A stretch of DNA of 64,000 bases from Roseovarius pacificus. GTDB taxonomy: Bacteria; Pseudomonadota; Alphaproteobacteria; Rhodobacterales; Rhodobacteraceae. Both the position numbers and the translations under genes were made by a program. Location: the NCBI RefSeq assembly GCF_900142665.1, contig NZ_FRBR01000008.1:62001-126000 (forward strand), in the 5' to 3' direction. Below the pieces are notes generated by a model, which ran no database searches, was not told the DNA's origin, and was given only the letters and a program-made list of their open reading frames with translations. Below are positions 37,397 to 47,293 of the stretch, in pieces; position 1 is the first letter of the stretch; each line of letters starts with the position of its first letter.

Positions 37397-38239
37397 ATGC
37401 GACTTCTTTCCAGCCTTCTGGCCGTACTGGCCGCCTTTTCTGCCCTCCCTGCGCGCGCGCAGGAGGGGCTTGAGATCATCGGCCGGCCCGAGCAGGGCGG
37501 CATCGGGTTCCAGCCGGCAGCGACCGAGTTGGCCCGCGACCTTCAGTGGCTGGACGGCATGATCCTCGTGATCATCACGGCGATCGTCATTTTCGTCTGT
37601 GCCCTGCTGTTGATCGTGATCGTTCGCTACAACAGGAAGTCGAACCCGGAATCGGCCAGCTTCACCCACAACCAGCCGCTGGAAGTGGCGTGGACAATCG
37701 TTCCGATCGTGATCCTGGTGTTCATCGGTGCGTTCTCGCTGCCGGTTCTGTTCAAGCAGCAGGAAATCCCCGAGGGCGACATCAACATCAAGGTGACCGG
37801 CTATCAGTGGTACTGGGGCTATGAATACACCGATCACGAATTCGCCTTCGACAGCTTCCTGCTGGCGCGCGACGAACTTGAGGAATACGGCTACGGCCAG
37901 GATGAATACCTGCTGGCGACCAACACCGCTGTTGTCGTGCCGGTGGACAAGACCGTGGTCATGCAGGTTACCGGCGCGGACGTGATCCACAGCTGGACGA
38001 TCCCCGCCTTCGGCGTGAAGCAGGACGCGGTGCCGGGCCGTCTGGCCGAACTGTGGTTCAAGGCCGAGAAAGAAGGCGTTTATTTCGGTCAGTGCAGTGA
38101 ACTGTGCGGCAAGGACCACGCCTATATGCCGATCACGGTCAAAGTCGTCAGCCAGGAAGAATACGATCTCTGGCTGCAAGGCGCGATCGAGGAATACGCC
38201 GGTACGCCGCAAAGCGTGCAGGTGGCCTCGGCCAACTGA
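37397..38239 (+). CDS. coxB: Cytochrome c oxidase (aa3) subunit II
   Basis: A 280-residue subunit: signal peptide (about 1-20, ending ARAQE), two membrane helices (about 52-78 and 95-115) and a periplasmic CuA domain. CuA ligands are in [13 protein letters not shown]: Cys233 and Cys237, then His and Met, with an earlier His in [12 protein letters not shown]. Aromatic patch QWYWGYEY is present for electron entry. ATG 37397. coxA (subunit I) is not next to it, as usual in this group. First gene of the oxidase assembly operon. Confidence 0.97.
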   Translation: MRLLSSLLAVLAAFSALPARAQEGLEIIGRPEQGGIGFQPAATELARDLQWLDGMILVIITAIVIFVCALLLIVIVRYNRKSNPESASFTHNQPLEVAWTIVPIVILVFIGAFSLPVLFKQQEIPEGDINIKVTGYQWYWGYEYTDHEFAFDSFLLARDELEEYGYGQDEYLLATNTAVVVPVDKTVVMQVTGADVIHSWTIPAFGVKQDAVPGRLAELWFKAEKEGVYFGQCSELCGKDHAYMPITVKVVSQEEYDLWLQGAIEEYAGTPQSVQVASAN

Positions 38240-38245
38240 TTTGAC

Positions 38246-38296
38246 GCGGGTGCGCTGCGGCGCGCCCGCCTGCCGCCTCCGCGATGACCCCATCGC
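38246..38296 (+). other. Two consecutive hairpins between coxB and ctaB
   Basis: A 10-bp stem (38246-38255 with 38260-38269, one T-G pair) and a second 6-bp perfect stem GCGATG-ACCC-CATCGC (38281-38296) fill the coxB-ctaB spacer. Neither has a T run. They may protect the 3' end of coxB mRNA and so favour the oxidase subunit over the assembly factors. Confidence 0.45.
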
Positions 38297-38323
38297 GGCG
38301 TTTCGGCCCCTACGGAGAACATG

Positions 38324-39265
38324 ATGAGCGACGCAAGCCTGAATACAGCCAGCACGCAGCAAGGCGACGCCGAGTTCGGCGATTATTTTGCCCTGCTCAA
38401 GCCGCGCGTGATGACGCTGGTCGTGTTTACCGCTTTTGTCGGCCTTCTGGCCGCCCCGGTGGGGGTGCATCCGCTTGTGGGCTTTGCGGCGATCCTGTTC
38501 ATCGCCGTGGGCGGCGGCGCCTCGGGCGCGCTGAACATGTGGTGGGATGCGGATATCGACCGGGTGATGAAGCGCACCCGCAAACGCCCCATCCCCGCCG
38601 GCAAGGTCAGCGAGGACGAGGCGTTTGCCTTTGGCATCACGCTGGCCGGCTTTGCCGTTGTCATGCTGGGGCTGGCGACGAACCTGCTGGCCGCGGGTCT
38701 GCTGGCCTTCACGATCTTCTTTTACGTCGTGATCTATTCGATGTGGCTCAAGCGGTGGACGCCGCAGAATATCGTGATCGGCGGTGCCGCCGGGGCGTTT
38801 CCGCCGATGATCGGCTGGGCCGCCGCGACTGGAACGATCAGTATCGAATCGATCCTCATGTTCGCCCTGATCTTCATGTGGACGCCACCGCATTTCTGGG
38901 CTTTGGCGCTGTTCATGCGCTCGGATTATGACGAGGCGGGCGTGCCGATGCTGACGGTCACGCATGGCCGTCGCGCGACCCGTATTCATATTCTTGTTTA
39001 CACCCTGCTGCTGGCCGGTCTGGCCATCGCCACGGCGTTCACCTCGGTCGGCGGGCCAATCTATCTGACGGTGGCCATTGTCCTGAACGCGGCGTTCCTG
39101 ATCGGCGCGCTGCGCATCTGGCGGCGTGACGAAGGTATGGCCGAGGATGACAACTATGCGGTGGAAAAGAAATTTTTCCGCCTGTCGCTTTACTACCTGT
39201 TCGCCCATTTCGTGGCTATCGCGCTCGAGGCGTCGCTGGTGCCCTTCGGGCTGGGAGGCTGGTGA
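38324..39265 (+). CDS. ctaB: Protoheme IX farnesyltransferase (heme O synthase)
   Basis: A 313-residue UbiA-family prenyltransferase adding farnesyl to heme b for aa3-type oxidase. About eight or nine membrane helices. The first aspartate-rich motif is [18 protein letters not shown] and the second is [15 protein letters not shown]. Two adjacent ATGs (38321 and 38324) compete; GGAG at 38314-38317 spaces better to the second. Located between coxB and ctaG as in Paracoccus. Confidence 0.96.
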   Translation: MSDASLNTASTQQGDAEFGDYFALLKPRVMTLVVFTAFVGLLAAPVGVHPLVGFAAILFIAVGGGASGALNMWWDADIDRVMKRTRKRPIPAGKVSEDEAFAFGITLAGFAVVMLGLATNLLAAGLLAFTIFFYVVIYSMWLKRWTPQNIVIGGAAGAFPPMIGWAAATGTISIESILMFALIFMWTPPHFWALALFMRSDYDEAGVPMLTVTHGRRATRIHILVYTLLLAGLAIATAFTSVGGPIYLTVAIVLNAAFLIGALRIWRRDEGMAEDDNYAVEKKFFRLSLYYLFAHFVAIALEASLVPFGLGGW

Positions 39266-39267
39266 GC

Positions 39268-39432
39268 ATGAGCTTTCGCGATCAGCATGACCTGCACAAG
39301 CGCCGCTTCAGCCGCAATCTGGGCCTTGGTCTGGTACTGGCCGCGTTCGTGGCACTGGTGTTCGGCCTGACGGTGGTCAAGGTCGGTGTCGAAGGCTTTG
39401 CCATGAAGCCGCAAAACGAGGTGCAGGACTGA
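39268..39432 (+). CDS. Small cytochrome oxidase assembly-associated membrane protein (CoxF-like)
   Basis: A 54-residue protein (starts [19 protein letters not shown]) with one membrane helix at about residues 20-40 and a short periplasmic tail. It matches in size and place the small ORF found between ctaB and ctaG in Rhodobacterales/Paracoccus oxidase operons, sometimes called CoxF. It starts 2 bases after ctaB and its TGA overlaps the ATG of ctaG by one base, so it is surely translated with them. The exact function is not known to me. Confidence 0.8.
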   Translation: MSFRDQHDLHKRRFSRNLGLGLVLAAFVALVFGLTVVKVGVEGFAMKPQNEVQD

Positions 39433-40016
39433 TGGCAATGGACGCGAATTCCAAAGTGGTGGTGCGCCTGGTGGGCGTCGTGCTGCTTATGGGCGGCCTC
39501 GCCTGGGCGTCGGTACCCTTGTATGACTGGTTCTGCCGGGTCACCGGGTTCGGCGGCGAAACCAGCGTGGCAACCGCCGGATCGGACGAAATTCTGGATA
39601 AAACCATCAAGATCCGTTTCGACGCCAGCAAGGCACGCGGCTTTCCCTGGACGTTCAAGCCCATGCAGCGCGAGATGGAGTTGAAGATCGGCGAAACCGG
39701 ACTGGCCTTCTACGAGGCCTACAACCCGACAGACCACCCGATTGCGGGGCAGTCCAGTTATAACGTGACCCCGTTCGAGGCGGGCGGATTTTTCACCAAG
39801 ATCGACTGCTTCTGCTTTACCGAGCAAATCCTGCAACCCGGTGAGCGGGTCGAGATGCCGGTCACATTCTATGTCGACCCCGAGATCGTCACCGACAGGG
39901 ACGCCAAATACGTTCACACGATCACGCTGTCCTATACATTCTACGAAATCGACATGCCCGAGGAAGAGCAGGCCGCTCTTGATCGGGGCGATGAAACCGA
40001 TAACACTCTGAACTGA
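39432..40016 (+). CDS. ctaG: Cytochrome c oxidase copper chaperone CtaG/Cox11
   Basis: A 194-residue protein inserting copper into the CuB site of subunit I. One N-terminal membrane helix (about 10-30) and a periplasmic immunoglobulin-like domain with the copper motif CFCF (Cys126, Cys128) in [10 protein letters not shown] and an extra conserved cysteine just after the helix (WFCRVTG). Typical length; ATG overlaps the previous stop. Confidence 0.96.
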   Translation: MAMDANSKVVVRLVGVVLLMGGLAWASVPLYDWFCRVTGFGGETSVATAGSDEILDKTIKIRFDASKARGFPWTFKPMQREMELKIGETGLAFYEAYNPTDHPIAGQSSYNVTPFEAGGFFTKIDCFCFTEQILQPGERVEMPVTFYVDPEIVTDRDAKYVHTITLSYTFYEIDMPEEEQAALDRGDETDNTLN

Positions 40017-40042
40017 GCCTTCCACGAGGGATAAAGACCAAG

Positions 40043-40855
40043 ATGGCACACGAAAAGAACCACGATTATCACATTCTGAACCCCTCAATCTGGCCGCTGC
40101 TCGGCGCATTGGCGGCGTTCGTCATGCTGTTTGGCGCGGTGCTGATGATTTCGCCGCAAGCGGAAAGCAATCAGCCCTGGGTGTTCCTGATCGGCCTTGT
40201 CGGCGTGCTCTATGTCATGTTCGGCTGGTGGTCGGACACCGTGGCCGAAAATCAGGCGGGCGATCACACCCCGGTTGTCCGCATCGGCCTGCGCTATGGC
40301 TTCATAATGTTCATCATGTCCGAGGTGATGTTCTTTGCCGCGTGGTTCTGGAGCTTCTTCAAGCACGCCATGTACCCGATGGGGCCGGAAAGCCCTGCGG
40401 TGGACGGGCAGTGGCCTCCTGCGGGGATCGAAACCTTCGACCCGTGGCACCTGCCGCTGATCAACACGCTGATCCTGCTGTGTTCGGGCGCGGCGGCGAC
40501 ATGGGCACACCACGCTTTGGTGCATGAAAACAACCGCAAGGACATGAAGACCGGCCTGACGATCGCCATTGCACTGGGCGCATTGTTCACCCTGTTTCAG
40601 GTCTACGAATACAGCCACGCGGCGTTCGGGTTCTCGGGCAATATCTATGGCGCGAACTTCTTCATGGCCACGGGTTTCCACGGGGCGCATGTGGTCATCG
40701 GGACGATCTTCCTGTTCGTCTGCCTGATGCGCGTGATGCGCGGTCACTTCACCCCGGAAAACCACATCGGGTTCGAGGCGGCGGCATGGTACTGGCACTT
40801 CGTCGACGTGGTCTGGCTGTTCCTGTTTGCCGCAGTTTACATCTGGGGCGGCTGA
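40043..40855 (+). CDS. coxC: Cytochrome c oxidase (aa3) subunit III
   Basis: A 270-residue seven-helix subunit that stabilises the oxidase and aids proton entry. Family landmarks include [39 protein letters not shown] and the C-terminal [15 protein letters not shown] and [15 protein letters not shown]. Starts 26 bases after ctaG and is followed by a terminator. Confidence 0.97.
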   Translation: MAHEKNHDYHILNPSIWPLLGALAAFVMLFGAVLMISPQAESNQPWVFLIGLVGVLYVMFGWWSDTVAENQAGDHTPVVRIGLRYGFIMFIMSEVMFFAAWFWSFFKHAMYPMGPESPAVDGQWPPAGIETFDPWHLPLINTLILLCSGAAATWAHHALVHENNRKDMKTGLTIAIALGALFTLFQVYEYSHAAFGFSGNIYGANFFMATGFHGAHVVIGTIFLFVCLMRVMRGHFTPENHIGFEAAAWYWHFVDVVWLFLFAAVYIWGG

Positions 40856-40893
40856 ACGTGGGTTGAAAACCCGGCCACAAAACGCAAGAAAGC

Positions 40894-40920
40894 AAAGCGC
40901 GCGGGTTTCGCGCGCTTTTC
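40894..40920 (+). terminator. Terminator after coxC
   Basis: AAAGCGCGCG, loop, CGCGCGCTTTTCCTTTT. A strong stem with a T run 38 bases after the coxC stop; surf1 and thrC beyond it would need read-through or their own promoter. Confidence 0.85.
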
Positions 40921-40939
40921 CTTTTGAACGGAGCCCGAC

Positions 40940-41623
40940 TTGGCACGCTATATCGTTCCCCTGATCTTCGGCATTGCCGGCATCGCGGTGCTGGTGGGGC
41001 TGGGCGTCTGGCAGATGCAGCGGCTGGCGTGGAAAGAGGGCATCCTGGCCGATATCGAGGCGCGCATCGCCGCCGATCCCGTGGAACTGCCTGCTGCACC
41101 CGATCCCGAGGGGGATCGTTACCTGCCGGTGCAGGTGACGGGGCAGGTGGGCGATCAGGCCCTGCGTGTGCTGGTCAGCCAGAAACAGGTCGGTGCGGGC
41201 TATCGGGTGATTTCGGCGCTGGACATGGGGGAACGGCGTATTCTGCTGGATCGCGGCTTCGTCAAGGTGGGCCGCGATATTCCCGCCCCGCCACAGGGCG
41301 AGGTGACGGTTACGGGCAACCTGCACTGGCCGGACGACCGTAACAGTTCGACCCCCGACAATGACGTGGCGGACAATACGTGGTTCGCCCGAGATCTGGA
41401 TCAGATGGCCGGGGTGCTGGATACCGAGCCGCTGTTGGTCGTCGCGCGCGAAACATCGTTTTCCGACGATCCGTTGACTCCGCTGCCTGTGGACACCAGC
41501 CACATCGCGAACGATCATCTGGAATATGCGATCACATGGTTTTCGCTGGCCGCGGTCTGGGCGGTGATGACCGGTTATTTTCTCTGGCGGATGCGCCAGT
41601 CAGCCAAAGGCGAAGGCACATGA
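40940..41623 (+). CDS. SURF1-family cytochrome oxidase assembly protein
   Basis: A 227-residue SURF1 protein, a heme a chaperone for subunit I. Two membrane helices flank a periplasmic domain: residues about 4-22 (IVPLIFGIAGIAVLVGLGVWQ, with the WQMQRLAWK signature) and about 195-215. The family phrase RILLDRGFVKVGRD is present. TTG 40940 is used; GGAG lies 6 bases before it. Its stop overlaps the thrC start (ATGA). Confidence 0.93.
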   Translation: MARYIVPLIFGIAGIAVLVGLGVWQMQRLAWKEGILADIEARIAADPVELPAAPDPEGDRYLPVQVTGQVGDQALRVLVSQKQVGAGYRVISALDMGERRILLDRGFVKVGRDIPAPPQGEVTVTGNLHWPDDRNSSTPDNDVADNTWFARDLDQMAGVLDTEPLLVVARETSFSDDPLTPLPVDTSHIANDHLEYAITWFSLAAVWAVMTGYFLWRMRQSAKGEGT

Positions 41624-43008
41624 AATATATCTCGACCCGCGGGCAGGCGCCCGTTCTCAGCTTTGAAGAGACGATGCTGACCGGGCTTGCGCGCGATGGC
41701 GGGCTGTACCTGCCCGAAAGCATTCCGCAGATGAGCGCGGGCGACATCGCCGCGCTCGAGGGGCTGAGCTATGAAGAAGTGGCGTTTCGCGTGATGCGCC
41801 CGTTCATCGGCGATGCCTTCACCGATGAAGAGTTCCAGGACATCATCGCGCGCGCCTATGCCGGGTTCGGCCATGCCGCCCGCGCGCCGCTGGTGCAACT
41901 GGACAGCGGGCATTTCCTGTTGGAACTGTTCCACGGCCCGACACTGGCGTTCAAGGATTTCGCCATGCAACTGATCGGCCAGTTGTTCGAGGCCGCGCTC
42001 AAACGCAACGGTCAGCGGGTGTGCATCGTCGGCGCGACGAGCGGCGATACCGGCAGCGCCGCCATCGAGGCGTTCCGGGGGCTGGATGCGGTGGATGTGT
42101 TCATCCTGTTTCCGCATGGCCGCGTCTCCGAAGTGCAGCGTCGCCAGATGACCACCCCGACCGAGGACAACGTGCATGCACTGGCGATGGACGGGCATTT
42201 CGACGATTGCCAGGCCCGCGTGAAGGACATGTTCAACGATTTCGCCTTCCGCGATGCGGTGGGGTTGGCAGGTGTCAACTCGATCAACTGGGCGCGGGTG
42301 CTGGCGCAGGTGGTCTATTACTTCACCTCGGCGGTCAGCCTTGGCGCACCGCAGCGCAAGGTCAGCTTTACCGTGCCGACCGGCAATTTCGGCGACATTT
42401 TCGCCGGTTACATCGCCAAGCGGATGGGCCTGCCCATCGACCGGCTGGTGGTGGCCACCAATCAGAACGATATTCTGCACCGCTGCCTGACGAGCAGCGA
42501 ATACAAACCCGATGGCGTGATCCCCTCGATCAGCCCGTCGATGGACATTCAGGTCAGTTCCAATTTCGAACGCGCGCTTTATTACGCCTACGGGCAGGAC
42601 GGCAACGCCGTGGCGCAACTGATGGACGAGCTGAAGGCGGGCGGGTTCAGTGTCAGCCAGGGGGCCTTGCAGGCGCTGCGCGAGACCTTCGACAGCGGTC
42701 GCTGCGACGAGGACGAAACCCGCGCCACCATCCGCGATACATGGGCCGCCTCGGGCGAGTTGCTGTGCCCGCACAGCGCCGTGGGCGTCAAGGTTGCGAA
42801 CGAGGCGCGCGTTCCCGGCACCCCGATGATCACGCTGGCCACCGCCCATCCGGCCAAGTTCCCCGCGGCGGTGGAAGAGGCCAGCAATGTGCATCCCCCC
42901 TTGCCCGAACGCATGTCGGACCTGTATGAGCGGTCGGAACGCGTCAGCCGAGTCGATAACGATCTGGGCGCGATTGAAGCACTCATAAAGGAACGGACCG
43001 GGCATTGA
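41620..43008 (+). CDS. thrC: Threonine synthase
   Basis: A 462-residue PLP enzyme converting phosphohomoserine to threonine, of the longer proteobacterial/fungal type. The N-terminal MKYISTRGQAPVLSFEETML is characteristic; the PLP lysine is Lys112 in LAFKDFAMQ and the phosphate-binding loop is GATSGDTGSAA. ATG 41620 overlaps the surf1 stop, and the stop overlaps the TTG start of the next gene, so the set is translationally coupled. Confidence 0.97.
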   Translation: MKYISTRGQAPVLSFEETMLTGLARDGGLYLPESIPQMSAGDIAALEGLSYEEVAFRVMRPFIGDAFTDEEFQDIIARAYAGFGHAARAPLVQLDSGHFLLELFHGPTLAFKDFAMQLIGQLFEAALKRNGQRVCIVGATSGDTGSAAIEAFRGLDAVDVFILFPHGRVSEVQRRQMTTPTEDNVHALAMDGHFDDCQARVKDMFNDFAFRDAVGLAGVNSINWARVLAQVVYYFTSAVSLGAPQRKVSFTVPTGNFGDIFAGYIAKRMGLPIDRLVVATNQNDILHRCLTSSEYKPDGVIPSISPSMDIQVSSNFERALYYAYGQDGNAVAQLMDELKAGGFSVSQGALQALRETFDSGRCDEDETRATIRDTWAASGELLCPHSAVGVKVANEARVPGTPMITLATAHPAKFPAAVEEASNVHPPLPERMSDLYERSERVSRVDNDLGAIEALIKERTGH

Positions 43009-44267
43009 CCGTCAATCTGACTACGCTCGACAACGGGTTTCGCATCGTGACCGAGGCCATGCCGGGCCTGCAATCCGCAGCCATCGGTATCTGGGTCAAC
43101 GCAGGGGCACGGCACGAACGCGCCGCGCAGAACGGCATCGCGCATTTCCTTGAACACATGGCGTTCAAGGGCACCAGGACACGCAGCGCATTGGCCATCG
43201 CCGAGGCGATCGAGGATGTGGGCGGCTATATCAACGCCTACACCTCGCGCGAGGTGACGGCCTATTACGCGCGGGTCTTGAAGGATGACGTGCCGCTGGC
43301 GCTGGACGTGGTCGCGGACATCCTGCGCAATCCGCTGTTCGAGGGCCGCGAGATCGAGATCGAGCGCGGCGTGATCCTGCAAGAGATCGGTCAGGCGCTG
43401 GATACGCCGGATGACATCATTTTCGACTGGCTGCAGGAAAAGGCCTATCCCGATCATCCGCTGGGGCGCACCATTCTCGGTCCCGAAGAACGTGTGGGGG
43501 CATTTTCCCGCGATGATCTTGTGGCCTTCGTCGATGAACATTACGGCCCCGGCCAGATGGTTCTGGCTGCGGCGGGGGCCGTGGATCACGGTGCGCTGGT
43601 CAAGGCCGCCGAGCGGCTGTTCGGAGATATGGCCCCCAAGGCGCCCTATACCCCCGATATCGCGCGCTTTGCCGGGGGGGAAAGCCGCCGGGTGAAGGAA
43701 CTGGAACAGGCACATTTCGCGCTGGCCTTCGAAAGCCCCGAATACAGCCATCCCGATATCTACGCCGCGCAAATCTATGCCTCGGCGCTTGGCGGCTCGA
43801 TGTCGTCCCGTCTGTTTCAGGAAATCCGCGAAAAGCGCGGCCTGTGCTATACGATCTTTTCGCAGGTCGGGGCCTATGCCGATACGGGCATGATGACGAT
43901 CTATGCCGGCACCTCCGCCGGTGAAATGGCCAATCTGGCGCAGATCACGCTGGACGAAATGAAACGTGCGGCGGGCGATTTCCGCGTGGACGAGATCGAG
44001 CGCGCCCGCGCGCAGATGAAGGCCGGGCTGATGATGGGGCTGGAAAGCCCGTCGAACCGGGCCGAGCGATTGGCGCGCATGTTGCAGATATGGAACCGCG
44101 TGCCGCCACTGGACGAGGTGGTCGAAAGGATCGATGCGGTAACCCTTGGCGATGTCCGGCGTCTGGCCGAAACGACGATCAGCACCGCACCGGCGGCGAT
44201 GGCCCTTTATGGCCCGGTCGAGGCCGCACCCACCCTTGCGGCGTTACAGGACAGGCGCGCCGCCTGA
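43005..44267 (+). CDS. M16-family zinc processing peptidase
   Basis: A 420-residue inverzincin related to the beta subunit of mitochondrial processing peptidase. The zinc motif HFLEH (His47, Glu50, His51) is followed about 76 residues later by the third ligand Glu in the REIEIERGVILQEI segment. TTG 43005 overlaps the thrC stop. The thrC-M16-GNAT order is conserved in Rhodobacterales. Natural substrates in these bacteria are unknown. Confidence 0.93.
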   Translation: MTVNLTTLDNGFRIVTEAMPGLQSAAIGIWVNAGARHERAAQNGIAHFLEHMAFKGTRTRSALAIAEAIEDVGGYINAYTSREVTAYYARVLKDDVPLALDVVADILRNPLFEGREIEIERGVILQEIGQALDTPDDIIFDWLQEKAYPDHPLGRTILGPEERVGAFSRDDLVAFVDEHYGPGQMVLAAAGAVDHGALVKAAERLFGDMAPKAPYTPDIARFAGGESRRVKELEQAHFALAFESPEYSHPDIYAAQIYASALGGSMSSRLFQEIREKRGLCYTIFSQVGAYADTGMMTIYAGTSAGEMANLAQITLDEMKRAAGDFRVDEIERARAQMKAGLMMGLESPSNRAERLARMLQIWNRVPPLDEVVERIDAVTLGDVRRLAETTISTAPAAMALYGPVEAAPTLAALQDRRAA

Positions 44268-44851
44268 TGTTCCTGCCGCGCCGGAAAGTTCGGATCGAAA
44301 CCGAACGCCTGACCCTGCGCCAGCCCCTGCTGAACGATCACCGCGAATGGGCGACCCTGCGCAAGGAAAGCGCCGATTTCCTGATCCCGTGGGAGCCGAC
44401 ATGGGCGGATGATCATCTGGCGCGCAAGGGATTTTCCAATCGGGTTTACTGGGCGCAGCGGTCGATCTCTCAGGGCACGGCGTTGCCACTGTTCCTGATC
44501 CGCCGGACGGATAACGTATTGCTGGGGGCGATCACGCTCGACAATATCCGGCGCGGCCCGGCTCAGGCGGGCACCTTGGGCTACTGGATCGGCGAGCCCC
44601 ATGCCCGGCAGGGATACATGCGTGAAGCGATCCTCGGTGTTGTTCATCACGCCTTTGAACGCCTTGATCTGAGCCGGATCGAAGCCGCCTGCCTGCCCGA
44701 AAACCATGCCTCGCGCGGTTTGCTGGAGAAATCCGGCTTCAAGTACGAAGGCGTCGCGCAAAGCTATTTGCAGATCAATGGCCGCTGGCGCACTCATGTG
44801 CTCTATGCCGCGTTGCGCATGGACAGGCGCGGGCGCACCGGCGTCGGCTGA
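44267..44851 (+). CDS. GNAT-family N-acetyltransferase (RimJ/RimL-like)
   Basis: A 194-residue acetyltransferase. The opening IETERLTLRQPLLND and the acetyl-CoA-binding part (GTLGYWIGEPHARQGYMREA), followed by RIEAACLPENHASRGLLEKSGF, are typical of RimJ-like enzymes acting on ribosomal or other protein N-termini. ATG overlaps the M16 stop by one base. The substrate is not predictable. Confidence 0.9.
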   Translation: MFLPRRKVRIETERLTLRQPLLNDHREWATLRKESADFLIPWEPTWADDHLARKGFSNRVYWAQRSISQGTALPLFLIRRTDNVLLGAITLDNIRRGPAQAGTLGYWIGEPHARQGYMREAILGVVHHAFERLDLSRIEAACLPENHASRGLLEKSGFKYEGVAQSYLQINGRWRTHVLYAALRMDRRGRTGVG

Positions 44852-44950
44852 CCCGCCCTTTACATGTTGGCGGTTGACCGGCTCACCAATAAAGACTGAC
44901 GTAAAATCGCGGATTGCCCTATCCTTGCGACGACAAGGAGGTGCTGAGCC

Positions 44951-45769
44951 ATGATTCGACTACTCCTGTTTATGGGCCTGCTGGCCACATCCGCCACCGC
45001 GCAGGACCGTCGCCCCAGCCATTGCATCGCCGTGGCGCAAAACACACCGGGCGTCGAAGTCCTGCATAAGGCCAGCTTTCGTGATCCGGTGCCCGAGTTT
45101 TCAGTCCGGCTGCGCTATATCTCGCATGCCGCGTTTCTGTTGCAGACCGAGGATGGCCTCTCGGCGGTGACCGATTTCACGGGGTTCATCGGTAATGTGG
45201 ATTTCATTCCCGACGTGGTGACGATGAACCATGCCCATTCCACCCACTGGACGGCCAACCCCGATCCGGCAATCCCCCATGTGCTGCGCGGATGGGGGGA
45301 CACCAGCGCTGGAGCCGAGCATTACCTCGATCTTGGTGGCATGGTGGTGCGCAATGTTCCCACCGATATTCGTGGCTGGGACGGTGGGGGCGAACCCAAC
45401 GGCAATTCGATTTTCGTGTTTGAGGCCGCGGGCCTGTGCATCGGCCATCTGGGGCATTTGCATCATGAACCGAGCGATGAACAATACGCGGCGCTTGGCC
45501 GTATGGATGTCGTCATGGCCCCGGTCGACGGCGGGTATACCATGCCGCTGGACAACATGATGAACGTGTTGCGTCGGCTGAAAGCCCGGATCGTGATTCC
45601 GATGCACTGGTTCGCCGACGGGTCGCTTGGCCGCTTTTTGGCCGGGATGGAAGGGGATTTCGAGATCGTCGAAACCGGCACGTCGGAAATCACCGTATCG
45701 TTGCGCAGCCTGCCGGAGCGCCCGACGATCATGGTATTGCGCCCCGCGCTGCTGCGGGAGGCGGAATAG
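44951..45769 (+). CDS. Secreted MBL-fold metallohydrolase
   Basis: A 272-residue protein with a signal peptide (about 1-18, ending ATAQD) and a metallo-beta-lactamase-like fold. The metal-binding loop is unusual, MNHAHSTHW in place of HxHxDH, so the aspartate is replaced; later histidines lie in GHLGHLHHEP and VIPMHWFADG. This pattern resembles the UlaG/YcbG-like branch of the fold. AAGGAGG 9-14 bases before ATG 44951 is a strong ribosome site. Substrate unknown. Confidence 0.8.
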   Translation: MIRLLLFMGLLATSATAQDRRPSHCIAVAQNTPGVEVLHKASFRDPVPEFSVRLRYISHAAFLLQTEDGLSAVTDFTGFIGNVDFIPDVVTMNHAHSTHWTANPDPAIPHVLRGWGDTSAGAEHYLDLGGMVVRNVPTDIRGWDGGGEPNGNSIFVFEAAGLCIGHLGHLHHEPSDEQYAALGRMDVVMAPVDGGYTMPLDNMMNVLRRLKARIVIPMHWFADGSLGRFLAGMEGDFEIVETGTSEITVSLRSLPERPTIMVLRPALLREAE

Positions 45770-45829
45770 GGGCGTGTCCGCGCCCAAAGAAAGGCTGGAC
45801 CGTACCGCAGGGCATGCTAGCACTTGGGC

Positions 45830-47254
45830 ATGGACCTGACCCCTGTGACGCCCGAGTTCATCGACCGCCTCCGCGCGGCCCTGCCTGCCGCCGCCTTGCG
45901 CGAAACGGCACCGCATTACCTGGAAGAGCCGCGCGGCCGTTGGGCCGGGCAGGCCGGGATCGTCGTTGCGCCGGACAGCGTCGAACAGGTCGCCACCGTC
46001 ATCCGCGAGTCACTGGCGGCGCGCGTGGCCGTCGTGCCCTATGGCGGCGGTACGGGGCTGGTGGGTGGGCAGATCTGTGCCGAGGGGCCTGCGCCTGTCG
46101 TGCTCAGCCTCGAGAGGATGACAGAAGTGCGCGCAGTCTATCCCGACGAAAACCTGATGATCGTCGAGGCGGGGGCTATTCTTCAGGACGTGCACGATGC
46201 CGCCGAGGCTGTGAACCGGCTCTATCCGCTCAGTATCGCGTCCAAGGGCAGTGCGCGGATCGGTGGGCTGCTGTCGACCAACGCGGGCGGGGTCAACGTG
46301 CTGCGCTATGGCAATGCGCGCGAACTCTGTCTGGGGCTCGAGGCCGTCCTGCCGGACGGGCGCATCTGGCATGGGCTGAAACGGCTGCGCAAGGACAATA
46401 CCGGGTACGATCTGCGCGACCTTCTGATCGGAGCCGAGGGCACGCTTGGTGTCATCACAGCCGCCACCCTGCGGCTGGTGCCGCGCCCCGCCGGGGAAGG
46501 CACGGCGCTCATGGCGGTGGACAGTCCCGCAGCGGCGCTGAAACTTCTGGCGATGGCGCGCGATCACATGGGCGAAGGCGTGAGCGCGTTCGAACTGATG
46601 CACCGCATGGGGCTGGATTTCCTGTCCGAAGCATTGCCCGACCTGCGCCAGCCATTCGATATCCCCCCCGAATGGTTCGTGCTGATCGACGTGGGGCTGG
46701 CGCGCGGGCTCGATCCGGCCGAAGCGCTGGAAACCCTGTTTGCCGAGGCCTTCGAGGCCGGACTGGTCAGAGACGGCATGATCGCCCAGAACGAGGCGCA
46801 GCGGCACGCGTTCTGGGAGGTGCGTGAACAGATCCCCGAGGCAAACCGCCGGATCGGTTCGATCAGTTCGCACGACATCTCGGTGCCCTTGGGCGCGATC
46901 CCCGATTTCATCGAAAAGGGAGCCAGGATACTTGCCGGGCTCGGCACGTTCCGCATCAACTGTTTCGGTCATCTTGGCGATGGAAACCTGCATTACAACG
47001 TGTTTCCGGCCAAAGGGCGCAGCCGGGACGACCATGTGAAGGATCACGACGCAATCAAACGCGCGGTGCACGATCTGGTCGACCGGATGGGCGGCTCGGT
47101 CAGTGCCGAACACGGGATCGGGCGGCTCAAGGTCGACGATCTGGAACGCTATGGCGATCCGGTCAAACTGTCGGCCATGCGCGCGATCAAGTCGGCGCTG
47201 GACCCGATGGGCGTCATGAACCCCGGCGCGGTCTTGCGCAGGTCCGGTTCATAA
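45830..47254 (+). CDS. FAD-binding D-2-hydroxyacid dehydrogenase-like oxidoreductase
   Basis: A 474-residue protein of the vanillyl-alcohol oxidase/GlcD-like flavoprotein family. The FAD domain is at about 35-215, with VPYGGGTGLVGGQ, SIASKGSARIGGLLSTNAGG and RKDNTGYDLRDLLIGAEGTLG. The C-terminal cap (about 220-470) has CFGHLGDGNLHYNVFP and VDRMGGSVSAEHGIG. Likely oxidises a D-2-hydroxyacid such as D-2-hydroxyglutarate or D-lactate; the exact acid is not clear. ATG 45830 is used rather than TTG 45824. Confidence 0.88.
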   Translation: MDLTPVTPEFIDRLRAALPAAALRETAPHYLEEPRGRWAGQAGIVVAPDSVEQVATVIRESLAARVAVVPYGGGTGLVGGQICAEGPAPVVLSLERMTEVRAVYPDENLMIVEAGAILQDVHDAAEAVNRLYPLSIASKGSARIGGLLSTNAGGVNVLRYGNARELCLGLEAVLPDGRIWHGLKRLRKDNTGYDLRDLLIGAEGTLGVITAATLRLVPRPAGEGTALMAVDSPAAALKLLAMARDHMGEGVSAFELMHRMGLDFLSEALPDLRQPFDIPPEWFVLIDVGLARGLDPAEALETLFAEAFEAGLVRDGMIAQNEAQRHAFWEVREQIPEANRRIGSISSHDISVPLGAIPDFIEKGARILAGLGTFRINCFGHLGDGNLHYNVFPAKGRSRDDHVKDHDAIKRAVHDLVDRMGGSVSAEHGIGRLKVDDLERYGDPVKLSAMRAIKSALDPMGVMNPGAVLRRSGS

Positions 47255-47293
47255 CGCTCCGGCCCCCGTTTACCGCAAACGCGCTCCACTGTC

